This document shows positions 49,251 to 58,644 of a stretch of 64,000 nt of DNA, in pieces. The notes under the pieces are model-generated. The model made no database searches and had not been told where the DNA came from. It worked only from the letters and a program-made list of their open reading frames with translations. A program made the position numbers and the translations under genes. How positions within the stretch are numbered: position 1 is the first letter of the stretch; each line of letters begins with the position of its first letter. This DNA comes from Pandoraea sp. (GTDB taxonomy: Bacteria; Pseudomonadota; Gammaproteobacteria; Burkholderiales; Burkholderiaceae): NCBI RefSeq assembly GCF_004297875.1, contig NZ_SCSK01000006.1, positions 186,001-250,000 on the forward strand, in the 5' to 3' direction.

Positions 49251-50686
49251 GCATGAATCTGGTCACGTTGCTGTACCTGCTGGCATCGATCTGCTTCATC
49301 CAGGCGCTCAAGGGCCTCTCGAGCCCCAAGACCGCGCGGCGGGGCAACCTGTTCGGCATGGCGGGCATGCTTATCGCCGCCCTGACCACCATAGCGCTGA
49401 TCTACGAACTGCGGCGCATGGCTGGCGGCGGCGTTTCGGGGATCGGCCTGATTGCCATCGGGCTGGTGGTGGGCGGCACGATCGGTGCGGTCATCGCACG
49501 GCGCGTCGAGATGACGAAAATGCCCGAGCTGGTCGCCGCAATGCACTCGCTGATCGGCCTGGCCGCGGTATGTATCGCGATCGCGGCGGTGTCCGAGCCC
49601 AGCGCATTCGGCATCGCGCCGCCGGGCGATTTCGCGTTGCCGCTGGGTAACCGGCTGGAGCTGTTCATCGGCACCTTCGTGGGCGCCATCACGTTCTCGG
49701 GTTCGGTGATCGCATTCGGCAAGCTCTCGGGCAAATACAAGTTCCGCCTGTTTCAGGGCGCGCCGGTCGTCTACCCGGGCCAGCATCTGATCAACCTGAT
49801 GCTGGCGCTGGCCATGGTGGGCTTTGGCCTGATTTTCTTTCTGTCGCAGAGCTGGCTGCCGTTCCTGCTGATGACGGCAATCGCCTTCGCACTGGGCGTG
49901 TTGATCATCATCCCGATCGGCGGGGCCGACATGCCAGTGGTGGTGTCGATGCTGAACTCGTATTCGGGCTGGGCTGCCGCAGGTATCGGCTTCTCGCTGA
50001 ACAATCCGATGCTGATCATCGCCGGCTCACTGGTCGGCAGCTCCGGGGCGATTCTCTCGTACATCATGTGCCGAGCCATGAATCGCTCGTTCTTCAACGT
50101 GTTGCTGGGAGGGTTCGGCGCGACCGCCACGGCCGGCGCGAAGGGACAGCAGGAACAGCGCCCGGTCAAGTCCGGCTCGCCCGACGACGCGGCGTTCCTG
50201 ATGAGCAACGCGGAGTCGGTGGTGATCGTTCCCGGCTATGGGCTGGCGGTGGCGCGCGCGCAGCACGCGCTCAAGGAGCTGACCGAGAAGCTCACCGAGC
50301 ACGGCATCAATGTTCGCTATGCGATCCACCCGGTGGCCGGGCGCATGCCCGGCCATATGAACGTGTTGCTGGCCGAGGCGGAGGTGCCGTACGACCAGGT
50401 GTTCGAGATGGAGGACATCAACGGTGAGTTCGGGCAGACCGACGTGGTGCTGGTGCTGGGCGCCAACGATGTGGTCAATCCGGCGGCCAAGAACGACCCG
50501 GCCTCGCCCATTGCCGGCATGCCGATCCTGGAGGCCTACAAGGCCAAGACAGTAATCGTCAACAAGCGCTCGATGGCCGCCGGCTATGCCGGACTCGACA
50601 ACGAGCTGTTTTACATGGACAAGACCATGATGGTTTTCGGCGACGCCAAGAAGGTCGTCGAAGAGATGGTCAAGGCCATCGAGTAA
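49247..50686 (+). CDS. pntB: NAD(P) transhydrogenase beta subunit
   Basis: It carries the rest of the proton channel and the NADP(H)-binding domain III. 479 residues from the ATG at 49247. The N-terminal half has about nine helices ([21 protein letters not shown] onwards in short stretches, [21 protein letters not shown] with conserved residues); the C-terminal soluble part has [35 protein letters not shown] and [10 protein letters not shown]. The complex drives NADPH formation from NADH with the proton gradient. Confidence 0.96.
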   Translation: MSMNLVTLLYLLASICFIQALKGLSSPKTARRGNLFGMAGMLIAALTTIALIYELRRMAGGGVSGIGLIAIGLVVGGTIGAVIARRVEMTKMPELVAAMHSLIGLAAVCIAIAAVSEPSAFGIAPPGDFALPLGNRLELFIGTFVGAITFSGSVIAFGKLSGKYKFRLFQGAPVVYPGQHLINLMLALAMVGFGLIFFLSQSWLPFLLMTAIAFALGVLIIIPIGGADMPVVVSMLNSYSGWAAAGIGFSLNNPMLIIAGSLVGSSGAILSYIMCRAMNRSFFNVLLGGFGATATAGAKGQQEQRPVKSGSPDDAAFLMSNAESVVIVPGYGLAVARAQHALKELTEKLTEHGINVRYAIHPVAGRMPGHMNVLLAEAEVPYDQVFEMEDINGEFGQTDVVLVLGANDVVNPAAKNDPASPIAGMPILEAYKAKTVIVNKRSMAAGYAGLDNELFYMDKTMMVFGDAKKVVEEMVKAIE

Positions 50687-50704
50687 TCGTTTGGAACACC
50701 CACT

Positions 50705-51463
50705 ATGACCCTGGGCATCGTTGCCGCCATGCATGAGGAAATCGCCGAGCTCCTGCAGGATATGGAGCCCGGCGCACGCATTGCGCGCATTGGCATGCGC
50801 GACTACTACGTCGGCACCCTCGATGGGCACGCGTGCGTCATCGTGCTGGCGCGACTGGGCAAGGTCGCGGCGGCGGCCACTGCCACCGCCCTGATCCATG
50901 AGTTCAAGATCGACCGCCTGCTGTTCACCGGTCTGGCCGGCGGCATTGCTCCGGGCCTACCGGTGGGCGATGTGGTGGTGGCCAACGCGCTGATGCAGCA
51001 CGACCTCGATGCGCAACCGCTATTTCCGAGGCACGAAGTGCCGTTGCTTGGAAAAAGCCGCTTCGACGCCGATCCGCAGCTCAGCGCGCAACTGGTCGAG
51101 GCCGCAGGCGCGTTCCTGACAGAGCAGTTGCCGCGCCGGATCGACGCGGCCACGCTGCGGCATTTTCGGATCGACGTGCCGCGCGTGCATGCCGGCCTGG
51201 TGCTCAGCGGCGATCAGTTCATCAGCAGCCATGCGCGCGCCGCGGCATTGCTCGCGGCGGCACCCGATGCGCTGGCAGTGGAGATGGAAGGCGCCGCGGT
51301 CGCCCAGGTGTGTTACGAATACGGCGTGCGATTCGCGGTAATGCGCACCGTGTCGGACAACGCCAATGACCAGGCGCACGTCGACTTCCCGCCATTCCTG
51401 AAGAACGTGGCGAGTGTCTACTCGCACGGCATCATCAAGCGTTTTCTGACACTGGATCGCTAG
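50705..51463 (+). CDS. mtnN: 5'-methylthioadenosine/S-adenosylhomocysteine nucleosidase
   Basis: It cleaves adenine from methylthioadenosine and S-adenosylhomocysteine, recycling by-products of SAM use. 252 residues, slightly longer than the E. coli enzyme because of an insertion around 95-130. It begins TLGIVAAMHEEIAELLQDM with the catalytic Glu, and has LFTGLAGGIAPGLPVGDVVV, SGDQFI, the substrate-binding VEMEGAAVAQVCYEYGV and MRTVSDNAND with the catalytic Asp. It follows pntB by 18 bases and overlaps the convergent methyltransferase gene by 29 bases at the 3' ends. Confidence 0.93.
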   Translation: MTLGIVAAMHEEIAELLQDMEPGARIARIGMRDYYVGTLDGHACVIVLARLGKVAAAATATALIHEFKIDRLLFTGLAGGIAPGLPVGDVVVANALMQHDLDAQPLFPRHEVPLLGKSRFDADPQLSAQLVEAAGAFLTEQLPRRIDAATLRHFRIDVPRVHAGLVLSGDQFISSHARAAALLAAAPDALAVEMEGAAVAQVCYEYGVRFAVMRTVSDNANDQAHVDFPPFLKNVASVYSHGIIKRFLTLDR

Positions 51464-52748
51464 AGCCTGAGGCGGGTCGCTTGCGCACCGCGCCGGCAAT
51501 CATGTCGAAGCGGAACAGGCGGCATTCGATGGCGCCATTGAACAGCGGCGTGCGGCGCGCCTCGCGCAGACGCATCTGGCCCGGCAGACGCATATCGGCG
51601 GTCAGCACATGCACTGTCCAGCCGGCGAAGCGCTGCTTGAGCGCATTGCCGAATGCCTGGAAAAATTCGGCGTCGACACTGTCCGGCCGCGCCCGGCGAA
51701 ACCCGGCATCGCCATACTCGTGGTCCCCTTCGTCCACGCCGTCATCGTCACGGCGCCCCGGGCCCCGTCCCCTGACGTCCAGCCGCTCGCCATAAGGCGG
51801 GTTGGTCACGATGATGCCGGCCTCGGCGCTCGGCGGCACCATCACGCGCGCATCGACCTGCTTGAGCGACAGCGGCGGCAACCCGGCGCGCTCGAAATTC
51901 AGACGCGCCTTTATCAGCATGTCACCGGAAATATCGCTGCCGTAGATCGGCAGCGGCTCGGCATGGGCGCGAGCGGTCTGTTGGGCGTCGAGCGCCTGTT
52001 GCCTGAGCGTCTGCCAGGCGTTGATGTCATAACCCTGCAGCCGTTCGAAACCGAAGCGGCGCATCACGCCAGCCGGCACGCCAAGGCAGATTTGCGCGGC
52101 CTCGGCAAGGAACGTGCCGCTGCCGCACATCGGGTCATATAGCGGCACCGCCGGCGCCATGCCATGACGCCAGCCGGCCAACCGCAAAATACCCGCTGCG
52201 AGATTTTCCCGCAACGGCGCGGCGCCCTTGTCCAGACGCCAGCCGCGCTTGAACAGCGCATCGCCGGAGGTATCGAGATACAGCGTCGCCTGTTGCGCGT
52301 TCAGAAACGCGAATGCGCGCACGTCGGGTTGCGCGGTATCGATGCTCGGCCGCGCGCCGGTTTTGTCGCGCAGCCTGTCGCAAATGGCGTCCTTGATGCG
52401 CAGCGTGACGAATTCGAGGCTCTTGAGCGGCGCCTTGATTGCGGTCACGTCGACGCGCAGCGTTTGCCGCGCGGAGAACCAGTCTTCCCAGCGCTGCTCC
52501 ATCGCCAACGCATAAATATCCTGTTCGCTGCGGTAAGCGCGTTGCGCGATGCGCAACAGCACGCGGCTGGCGATGCGGGAGTGAAGGTTGGCGGCCATGC
52601 CGGCCGCCCACGGACCGGCGAAGTGCACGCCGCCAGGCACCTGCGCGCCGACGGCCAGCGGCGCCACATGACCCAGCTCGTGCAGCTCGGCGGCCAACGC
52701 CTCTTCCAGCCCACGCGGGCACGGCGCGAAAAATTCGAATGAGGACAT
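51435..52748 (-). CDS. THUMP-domain 23S rRNA guanine methyltransferase (RlmL N-terminal type)
   Basis: 437 residues from the ATG at 52748. The N-terminal THUMP domain begins SSFEFFAPCPRGLEEALAAEL; the SAM-dependent N2-guanine methyltransferase domain has PLYDPMCGSGTFLAEAA, GSDISGDMLIKA and the catalytic NPPYGERL. It corresponds to the RlmL half of E. coli RlmKL, which methylates G2445. After NPPYGERLD there is an acidic/basic insertion of some 35 residues (GRRDDDGVDEGDHEYGD) not found in the E. coli protein. Overlaps mtnN tail to tail. Confidence 0.9.
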   Translation of the reverse strand: MSSFEFFAPCPRGLEEALAAELHELGHVAPLAVGAQVPGGVHFAGPWAAGMAANLHSRIASRVLLRIAQRAYRSEQDIYALAMEQRWEDWFSARQTLRVDVTAIKAPLKSLEFVTLRIKDAICDRLRDKTGARPSIDTAQPDVRAFAFLNAQQATLYLDTSGDALFKRGWRLDKGAAPLRENLAAGILRLAGWRHGMAPAVPLYDPMCGSGTFLAEAAQICLGVPAGVMRRFGFERLQGYDINAWQTLRQQALDAQQTARAHAEPLPIYGSDISGDMLIKARLNFERAGLPPLSLKQVDARVMVPPSAEAGIIVTNPPYGERLDVRGRGPGRRDDDGVDEGDHEYGDAGFRRARPDSVDAEFFQAFGNALKQRFAGWTVHVLTADMRLPGQMRLREARRTPLFNGAIECRLFRFDMIAGAVRKRPASGSSDPVSENA

Positions 52749-52834
52749 AACGAAGCGGCCGGCGCCTGGGCACCGGCCTGGGAAGGTAAAGCCGTATTGT
52801 ACGCGCAGGACTGCACGGGCAAGCGCCCGCAGTG

Positions 52835-53461
52835 CTACGCAGGGCGCAATGCGGCAGCCGCCTGTGCAAGTCGGGTAATACCTGCCCAATCGCCGCGATC
52901 GACCAAAGTGCCGGGGGTGAGCCACGAGCCGCCGACGCACACCACGTTGGGCAATGCCAGATAAGCCGGCGCGCTATTGGCGGTAATGCCTCCGGTCGGA
53001 CAAAACCGCACATCGGCGAACGGACCGTGCAGTGCCTTGAGCATCGGCACGCCGCCCGCAGGCTCGGCCGGAAAGAATTTGACGATGTCGTAACCGGCCG
53101 CCTGCGCTGCCAGGATTTCCGATGGCGTCGCCACGCCAGGCAACAGTGGCAGCCCGGCGGCATGCGCGGCCTCGCCCAATGCCGACGTGAAGCCGGGCGA
53201 GACGCCGAATCGAGCGCCGGCCGATACCGCCGCCGCAAATTGCTCGGGCCGCGTCAGTGTGCCGACGCCAACGACCATCTGGTCGGTCAACCGGGCCACT
53301 CGCTCGATGACCGCCATTGCAGCCGGCGTGCGCAAGGTGATTTCGAGCACCCGCACGCCACCGTCGAGCAGGGCCTGTGCGACGTTCTCGCCCTGTTCTA
53401 CGCTGTCGAACTGCAATACCGGGATCACTGGCCCGATTTGCACGATGTCCTTGATCAGCAT
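52835..53461 (-). CDS. eda: KDPG/KHG aldolase-type protein (Eda)
   Basis: Bifunctional 4-hydroxy-2-oxoglutarate / 2-dehydro-3-deoxy-phosphogluconate aldolase, class I. 208 residues from the ATG at 53461, chosen because GAGGAGG lies 6 bases upstream and the family starts at LIKDIVQIGPVIPVLQ. The catalytic Glu is in VLEITLRTPAA and the Schiff-base Lys in DIVKFFPAEPAGG. No edd or other Entner-Doudoroff gene is nearby, so the physiological substrate (KDPG or KHG) is left open. Confidence 0.9.
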   Translation of the reverse strand: MLIKDIVQIGPVIPVLQFDSVEQGENVAQALLDGGVRVLEITLRTPAAMAVIERVARLTDQMVVGVGTLTRPEQFAAAVSAGARFGVSPGFTSALGEAAHAAGLPLLPGVATPSEILAAQAAGYDIVKFFPAEPAGGVPMLKALHGPFADVRFCPTGGITANSAPAYLALPNVVCVGGSWLTPGTLVDRGDWAGITRLAQAAAALRPA

Positions 53462-53533
53462 GCCAGCCTCCTCGATGCGCAAACCGCGAATACCAATACC
53501 AGCGCGCTGCCCTGGGCGGCGCGGCCGATGACG

Positions 53534-54142
53534 TTAGGCGGCGCCGGCGAAAGCCTGCTCGAGAAACTGCAGGCGGTCCTGCCCCCAGAAAGGTTCGTCG
53601 CGAAAGCGATACCACGGCATGCCAAAGACGTTGGCGGAAATCGCTTCCTGCGTGTATTGGTCGTAGGTCGACTGCACACTGGCGCCCGCGGCGGCTCTGA
53701 GCAGCGCGGGCCCATCCATGTCGAATTGCTGCGCCAGCGCGACCAAAGTCGCGTCGTCGGCGATATTGCGCTCATCGACCCATACCGCGCGCATCACAGC
53801 GCCGGTCAGCGCCAGCGCCCGCTCAGTGCCATGCGCGAATTGCGCGGCAATGATCAGGCGTGCGGCCGGATCTCCCGAGACCGGGAAATATTTGGGGTGC
53901 AAATTCAGTGGGATCGACAGCGCCTTGCTCCAGCGCGCCAACTCGATCAGCCGATAAGCCTGTCGCTGCGGCGCACGCTGCCCGAGCGGCAAGCCGCCGG
54001 AAACGGCAAATACCTTGCCGCTGTCGCACGGTTTGAGATTGATTTGCACACCGTATTGCGCAGCCAGGGCAACAAAGCGCTCGTGTCCCAGATAGGCATA
54101 CGGGGACTGAGGGGAAAAAAAGTAGTCACAGGTTTTTGTCAT
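53534..54142 (-). CDS. 2-hydroxychromene-2-carboxylate isomerase family protein
   Basis: 202 residues, DsbA-like fold of the kappa-GST type. It begins KTCDYFFSPQSPYAYLGHERF, where the SPQSPYAYLG segment holds the glutathione-binding Ser, and ends with NVFGMPWYRFRDEPFWGQDRLQFLE, which has the cis-Pro region (FGMPW) and the family's FWGQDRL. Characterised members isomerise an intermediate in naphthalene breakdown; no aromatic degradation genes are nearby, so that role is not implied here. Confidence 0.9.
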   Translation of the reverse strand: MTKTCDYFFSPQSPYAYLGHERFVALAAQYGVQINLKPCDSGKVFAVSGGLPLGQRAPQRQAYRLIELARWSKALSIPLNLHPKYFPVSGDPAARLIIAAQFAHGTERALALTGAVMRAVWVDERNIADDATLVALAQQFDMDGPALLRAAAGASVQSTYDQYTQEAISANVFGMPWYRFRDEPFWGQDRLQFLEQAFAGAA

Positions 54143-54199
54143 CGAAGTCTCCTTGCCGAGGCAGTCAAATGCATTGTTGTCGCGGGGTGCCGGATCCGC

Positions 54200-54616
54200 T
54201 TAAAAGGGCTTGACCACCACCAGCACCACGGCCGCGATCAAGCCGAGCACCGGCAATTCGTTGAACCAGCGAAACCAGCGGTGCGAATGCCGATTGCGCC
54301 CCTGCTCGAAGTCGCGCAGCAAACGGCCGCACACATGGTGGTAAGCAATGAGCAGTACAACGATACCCAGCTTCGCATGCAGCCAACCCTGGCCTTGCCC
54401 GATGCCGTAATACAGCCAGAGCGTCAAACCGAGCAGCAAGGCGGGGATCGCCAGGATCGTCATGAACCGGTATAGCTTGCGGGCCATCGCCAGCAGGCGC
54501 TGCGTGGCAACGGCCTCGGTCTCCATCGCCAGATTGACGAAGATGCGCGGCAGATAGAACAATCCGGCAAACCACGAGGCGACGAAAACAATGTGAAAAG
54601 CCTTGATCCAGAGCAT
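54200..54616 (-). CDS. hemJ: HemJ-type protoporphyrinogen oxidase (CopD family membrane protein)
   Basis: 138 residues with four transmembrane helices. From the ATG at 54616 it begins LWIKAFHIVFVASWFAGLFYLPRIFVNLA in overlapping stretches, with the conserved His (KAFHI) and, further on, RLLAMARKLYRFMTILAIPA and HAKLGIVVLLIAYHH. These are the HemJ family signatures. HemJ oxidises protoporphyrinogen IX in heme synthesis in bacteria lacking HemG and HemY. It is divergent from ruvC with 135 bases between the starts. Confidence 0.88.
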   Translation of the reverse strand: MLWIKAFHIVFVASWFAGLFYLPRIFVNLAMETEAVATQRLLAMARKLYRFMTILAIPALLLGLTLWLYYGIGQGQGWLHAKLGIVVLLIAYHHVCGRLLRDFEQGRNRHSHRWFRWFNELPVLGLIAAVVLVVVKPF

Positions 54617-54751
54617 AGCGGTGCGACCCGAGCGCGATAGAAAAGCCAGCCCGCAATTTACAACAATTCCGTGACATCGTCCCGCCGCCACCTTCGGCGG
54701 GTGTGCCAAAATACGGGCCAATCCCTTTGATTCCGCCGCACGGCGACCATT

Positions 54752-55297
54752 ATGAGAATTCTCGGCATCGACCCCGGCTTGCGCGTGACTGGCTTCGGCG
54801 TGCTCGACAAGCAGGGCAGCCGGCTCGAATACGTCGCCAGCGGCGTGATTCGCACGCCCCACGACGCCGACCTGCCGCTGCGACTGAAGACCATCTTCGA
54901 CGGCGTCAGCGCCATCGTGCGCGAGCACCAGCCGGCGCAAGCGGTCATCGAGAAAGTTTTCGTCAACGTCAACCCGCAATCGACACTGCTGCTCGGGCAG
55001 GCGCGCGGCGCTTCGCTGTGCGCGCTGGTCAACTGCGATCTGCCGGTGTTCGAATACACCGCACTGCAGCTCAAGCAGGCCGTCGTCGGTTACGGACGCG
55101 CCAGCAAGGCGCAGGTTCAGGAGATGGTGACCCGCCTGTTGCGGCTGTCCGGCACGCCCAGCACCGATGCGGCCGACGCCCTGGGCGTAGCGATCTGCCA
55201 TGCACATGGCGGCAGCACCCTCTCGACGCTCGGCGGGCTGGCGCCGCAACTGGCGCAAAAGGGCCTGCGTGTGCGCCGTGGACGCCTGATCGGCTAG
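54752..55297 (+). CDS. ruvC: Holliday junction endonuclease RuvC
   Basis: It cuts Holliday junctions during recombination repair. 181 residues. Active-site acidic residues are seen as Asp7 in [14 protein letters not shown], Glu in [14 protein letters not shown], and the pair in [17 protein letters not shown]. It leads the ruvC-ruvA-ruvB operon, 62 bases before ruvA. Confidence 0.97.
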   Translation: MRILGIDPGLRVTGFGVLDKQGSRLEYVASGVIRTPHDADLPLRLKTIFDGVSAIVREHQPAQAVIEKVFVNVNPQSTLLLGQARGASLCALVNCDLPVFEYTALQLKQAVVGYGRASKAQVQEMVTRLLRLSGTPSTDAADALGVAICHAHGGSTLSTLGGLAPQLAQKGLRVRRGRLIG

Positions 55298-55359
55298 CCG
55301 CGCCGCACCGCGCGAATCGAGTACACTGCCGGCTCGTTTCCCTCTCATTTCGACTCGCC

Positions 55360-55941
55360 ATGATCGGTCGCATCGCCGGTACCCTGCTGGAAAAGAATCC
55401 GCCGCATATCCTGGTCGACTGCCATGGCGTCGGCTACGAACTGGCCGTGCCGATGAGCACGTTCTACAATCTGCCCGCGCTTGGGGAAAAAGTCACCCTG
55501 CTCACACAGATGATCGTGCGGGAGGATGCGCACCTGCTCTATGGGTTCGGCTCGAACCAGGAGCGCACAGCGTTCCGCGAATTGCTGAAGATTTCCGGCG
55601 TCGGCGCGCGCACCGCGCTGGCCATTCTCTCGGGCATGAGTGTGGCCGACCTGGCGCAGGCCATCACATTGCAGGAGGCCGGTCGCCTGACGAGAGTGCC
55701 CGGTATCGGCAAAAAGACCGCTGAGCGGCTGCTGCTCGAGCTCAAGGGTAAATTCGGCGCCGATCTGGGCGTCGCCGCCGGCACGGTGGCTACCAGCGAG
55801 CATGCCAGCGATGTGCTCAACGCGCTGCTCGCGCTTGGGTATTCGGAGAAGGAGGCTGTCATGGCGGTCAAGCAGATTCCGGCCGGCATGGGTGTATCCG
55901 ACGGCATCAAGCACGCGCTGAAGGGGCTCTCCAAAGCCTAG
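55360..55941 (+). CDS. ruvA: Holliday junction branch migration protein RuvA
   Basis: The junction-binding tetramer that loads RuvB. 193 residues from the ATG at 55360. It has [20 protein letters not shown] at the start, [25 protein letters not shown] in parts (first helix-hairpin-helix), [20 protein letters not shown] (second), and the RuvB-binding C-terminal domain with [12 protein letters not shown]. It is 48 bases before ruvB. Confidence 0.97.
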   Translation: MIGRIAGTLLEKNPPHILVDCHGVGYELAVPMSTFYNLPALGEKVTLLTQMIVREDAHLLYGFGSNQERTAFRELLKISGVGARTALAILSGMSVADLAQAITLQEAGRLTRVPGIGKKTAERLLLELKGKFGADLGVAAGTVATSEHASDVLNALLALGYSEKEAVMAVKQIPAGMGVSDGIKHALKGLSKA

Positions 55942-55989
55942 CCCCAAGGACACATACCCCGCCGCAATCCGACGCGCTACAATGGCCGC

Positions 55990-57048
55990 ATGATCGAAAC
56001 CGACAAACTCGGCAGCGACCGGCTGATTTCCGCCGCTCCCGTCTCACCCAACGAGGAAGTGTTCGAACGGGCGCTGCGCCCCAAGCTGCTCGACGAATAT
56101 GTCGGGCAGGAGAAGGTGCGCGGCCAGTTGGAAATTTTCATTGCCGCGGCCCGCAAGCGCGCCGAGGCGCTTGACCATGTCCTGCTGTTCGGTCCGCCGG
56201 GGCTCGGCAAAACAACGCTGGCGCACATCATTGCGCGCGAAATGGGCGTCAATTTGCGTCAGACCTCCGGCCCGGTACTCGAGCGCCCAGGCGACTTGGC
56301 TGCGCTGCTGACCAATCTCGAAGCCAACGACGTACTGTTCATCGACGAGATTCATCGGCTGTCGCCGGTCGTCGAGGAAATTCTGTACCCGGCGCTGGAG
56401 GATTACCAGATCGACATCATGATAGGCGAGGGACCGGCAGCCCGCAGCGTCAAGCTCGATCTGCAGCCTTTTACGCTAGTGGGTGCAACCACCCGCGCTG
56501 GCATGCTGACCAACCCGCTGCGCGACCGCTTCGGCATCGTTGCCCGACTGGAGTTCTACAACGCCGCAGAATTGGCCAGCATCGTGGCGCGTTCGGCCCA
56601 GTTGCTGGGCGCCGTGATTGGCGACGAGGGCGCGATCGAGATCGCCCGGCGCTCACGCGGCACGCCGCGCATCGCCAACCGGCTGCTGCGACGCGTGCGC
56701 GATTACGCCGAGGTCAAGGCCGATGGCGCAATCACCGCCTCTGTCGCGGACGCCGCACTATCGATGCTGGACGTCGACCCGGTCGGCTTCGACATCATGG
56801 ATCGCAAGTTGCTGGAAGCCATCCTGCACAAGTTCGACGGCGGCCCGGTCGGCGTCGACAACCTGGCGGCGGCGATCGGCGAAGAGCGCGATACCATCGA
56901 GGATGTGCTGGAGCCGTATCTGATACAGCAAGGTTACCTGCAGCGCACGCCGCGCGGACGCATGGCCACGCTGCTGGCTTACCGGCATTTCGGGCTGGCC
57001 GCCCCGGCGGCCAGCCCCGCCCGGGATTTGTGGTCAAACGAAGAATAG
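55990..57048 (+). CDS. ruvB: Holliday junction branch migration ATPase RuvB
   Basis: The hexameric motor for branch migration. 352 residues. Features: [14 protein letters not shown], Walker [14 protein letters not shown], Walker [14 protein letters not shown], sensor [18 protein letters not shown] and the C-terminal winged helix with [16 protein letters not shown]. Last gene of ruvCAB; the next gene starts 23 bases later on the same strand. Confidence 0.97.
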   Translation: MIETDKLGSDRLISAAPVSPNEEVFERALRPKLLDEYVGQEKVRGQLEIFIAAARKRAEALDHVLLFGPPGLGKTTLAHIIAREMGVNLRQTSGPVLERPGDLAALLTNLEANDVLFIDEIHRLSPVVEEILYPALEDYQIDIMIGEGPAARSVKLDLQPFTLVGATTRAGMLTNPLRDRFGIVARLEFYNAAELASIVARSAQLLGAVIGDEGAIEIARRSRGTPRIANRLLRRVRDYAEVKADGAITASVADAALSMLDVDPVGFDIMDRKLLEAILHKFDGGPVGVDNLAAAIGEERDTIEDVLEPYLIQQGYLQRTPRGRMATLLAYRHFGLAAPAASPARDLWSNEE

Positions 57049-57071
57049 CGGTGTGATCCGTCGGCAACCGC

Positions 57072-58013
57072 ATGACGGACATTGATGTGATGAACAACTC
57101 GCCCCCCTCGCCCAGCGGTCCGCTCGAATACCTGCGCAGCGCCCTTGCCGTACGCCTGGTCAGTCTGACCTCGGGCGGCAATGCGCCGCAGATCGACTAC
57201 CTTTCGCCGCCCGGCGACCCCGGATTGTTCGGACCGGGCGCCGTCTGCTGGCGCGTGCACGGCGATTTCACTTCGATGATGGTCGGCGGCATCAGTGCGT
57301 TGCTGCTCCAATGCCTGCACCCGCTGGCCATGGCCGGCGTCTGGGATCATTCGAATTTTCGCGAGGATGTGATCGGGCGGTTGCGGCGCACCGCGACTTT
57401 CATCGCCGGCACGACCTACGGCAGCCGCGCCGATGCCGAGGCCCTGCTCGCGCGCGTGCGGCGCATCCACGCCGGGGTGCGCGGCACCACGACCGACGGA
57501 CGTCCTTATGCGGCTAGCGATCCGGCCCTGCTCACATGGGTGCACGTTGCCGAGGTCTCCAGCTTTTTGCACAGCTATTTGCGCTATGCGGACCCGACGC
57601 TGCCCGACAGCGAACAGGATCGCTATTACCGCGAAGTCTCGCTTATCGCAACGAGCCTGGGCGCCCTGGACGTGCCGACTTGCCGGGCCGAGGTTGCCGA
57701 TTACCTGCTGCGCATGCGCGGCGAATTGCGCGGCGATGAACGCACGAGCGAGGTGGTCCGGGTGCTGCGCGCCCTGCCGACGCCTCATCCCGGCACGCGC
57801 TGGTTCGGTCAACTGCTGTTCAACGCCGGCGTCGACCTGCTCCCGCCGTGGGCCGCCGCGACGCTCGGCCTCAACGATCTCGCCCTGCTGCGCCAATGGG
57901 TAGCGCGCCCCGGCGTGCATGCCGCCGCACCGGTGGTGCGTTGGGCTCTGCGCAACGGCGTCGCCAAGCGGGCGCTGCGCCGCGCCAATGCGCCGGCCGC
58001 GCCGTCGTCCTGA
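57072..58013 (+). CDS. MpaB-type oxygenase family protein (DUF2236)
   Basis: 313 residues. FGPGAVCWRVHGDFTSMMVGGISALLLQCLHPLAMAGVWDHSNF, read in short pieces, and the TWVHVAEVSSFL motif are hallmarks of the DUF2236/MpaB' domain. Members include the rubber oxygenase Lcp and fungal MpaB; the family binds heme in some cases, through conserved His residues such as those in LHPLAMAGV and WVHVAEV. The function in this bacterium is unknown. It may be transcribed with ruvB, but there is no functional link. Confidence 0.85.
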   Translation: MTDIDVMNNSPPSPSGPLEYLRSALAVRLVSLTSGGNAPQIDYLSPPGDPGLFGPGAVCWRVHGDFTSMMVGGISALLLQCLHPLAMAGVWDHSNFREDVIGRLRRTATFIAGTTYGSRADAEALLARVRRIHAGVRGTTTDGRPYAASDPALLTWVHVAEVSSFLHSYLRYADPTLPDSEQDRYYREVSLIATSLGALDVPTCRAEVADYLLRMRGELRGDERTSEVVRVLRALPTPHPGTRWFGQLLFNAGVDLLPPWAAATLGLNDLALLRQWVARPGVHAAAPVVRWALRNGVAKRALRRANAPAAPSS

Positions 58014-58020
58014 ACGCGAC

Positions 58021-58602
58021 TCAGTCGGCCTTCGACGAAATGCCGCAGAACATCAGGACGTCGTCCAGATAGGCGGCAAAGTTGCTGATGCCGTGATCGC
58101 CACCATTGATCAGCGTTGTTCTGGCGCCCGGGTATTTGCTCAGCATGTCGCGGTAATCCAAGACCTCATCACCAGTCGCCGCGATCAGCCAATAGCGCTC
58201 GGGCCGGGTGATGTTCTGCACCTCCAACGCCCGCAACTCATCGAGATGATGCCGCTCGACCAGCACACTACCGCCGCCATGCCACAACGGATGCTCACCC
58301 AGCCAGGGCTCAAGGTCGTCATAGGGACGAGTCGCCGGGTTGAGCAAAACGCAGCGGCAATCGACCCGCTGTGCGAGATACGTCGCGTAATAGCCGCCGA
58401 GCGAACTGCCGATCACCGTCAGCTGCTCGGGCGGAATGCCCGCGATCAGGCTCTCGGCCATGTCGACGGAGGCCAGTGGCGACACCGGCAGTTGCGGACA
58501 GACCCAGGCGTCGGCGCGCCCCAGCGCCTGGAGCCGCGCTGCCAGCAACCGCGCCTTGAAGGAATGTGGCGACGATCTGAATCCATGCAAATAGAGGATC
58601 AT
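58021..58602 (-). CDS. YqiA/YcfP-family alpha/beta hydrolase
   Basis: 193 residues. ILYLHGFRSSPHSFKA at the N-terminus gives the oxyanion-hole HGF, the nucleophile elbow is GSSLGGYYA with Ser, and NGGDHGISNFAAY holds the catalytic His. These are the features of YqiA-type esterases. The substrate is unknown. It is preceded 42 bases upstream by mpl on the same strand and converges with the MpaB-type gene. Confidence 0.88.
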   Translation of the reverse strand: MILYLHGFRSSPHSFKARLLAARLQALGRADAWVCPQLPVSPLASVDMAESLIAGIPPEQLTVIGSSLGGYYATYLAQRVDCRCVLLNPATRPYDDLEPWLGEHPLWHGGGSVLVERHHLDELRALEVQNITRPERYWLIAATGDEVLDYRDMLSKYPGARTTLINGGDHGISNFAAYLDDVLMFCGISSKAD

Positions 58603-58644
58603 GACGACTCGATCAGCGGGAATGTCTGGAGAATGGCGTGCAAT

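Noticed and set aside
54200..55348. 382-codon frame extending hemJ across ruvC on the opposite strand
   Set aside because: Only the last 138 codons, from the ATG at 54616, are HemJ; the rest is antisense to ruvC.
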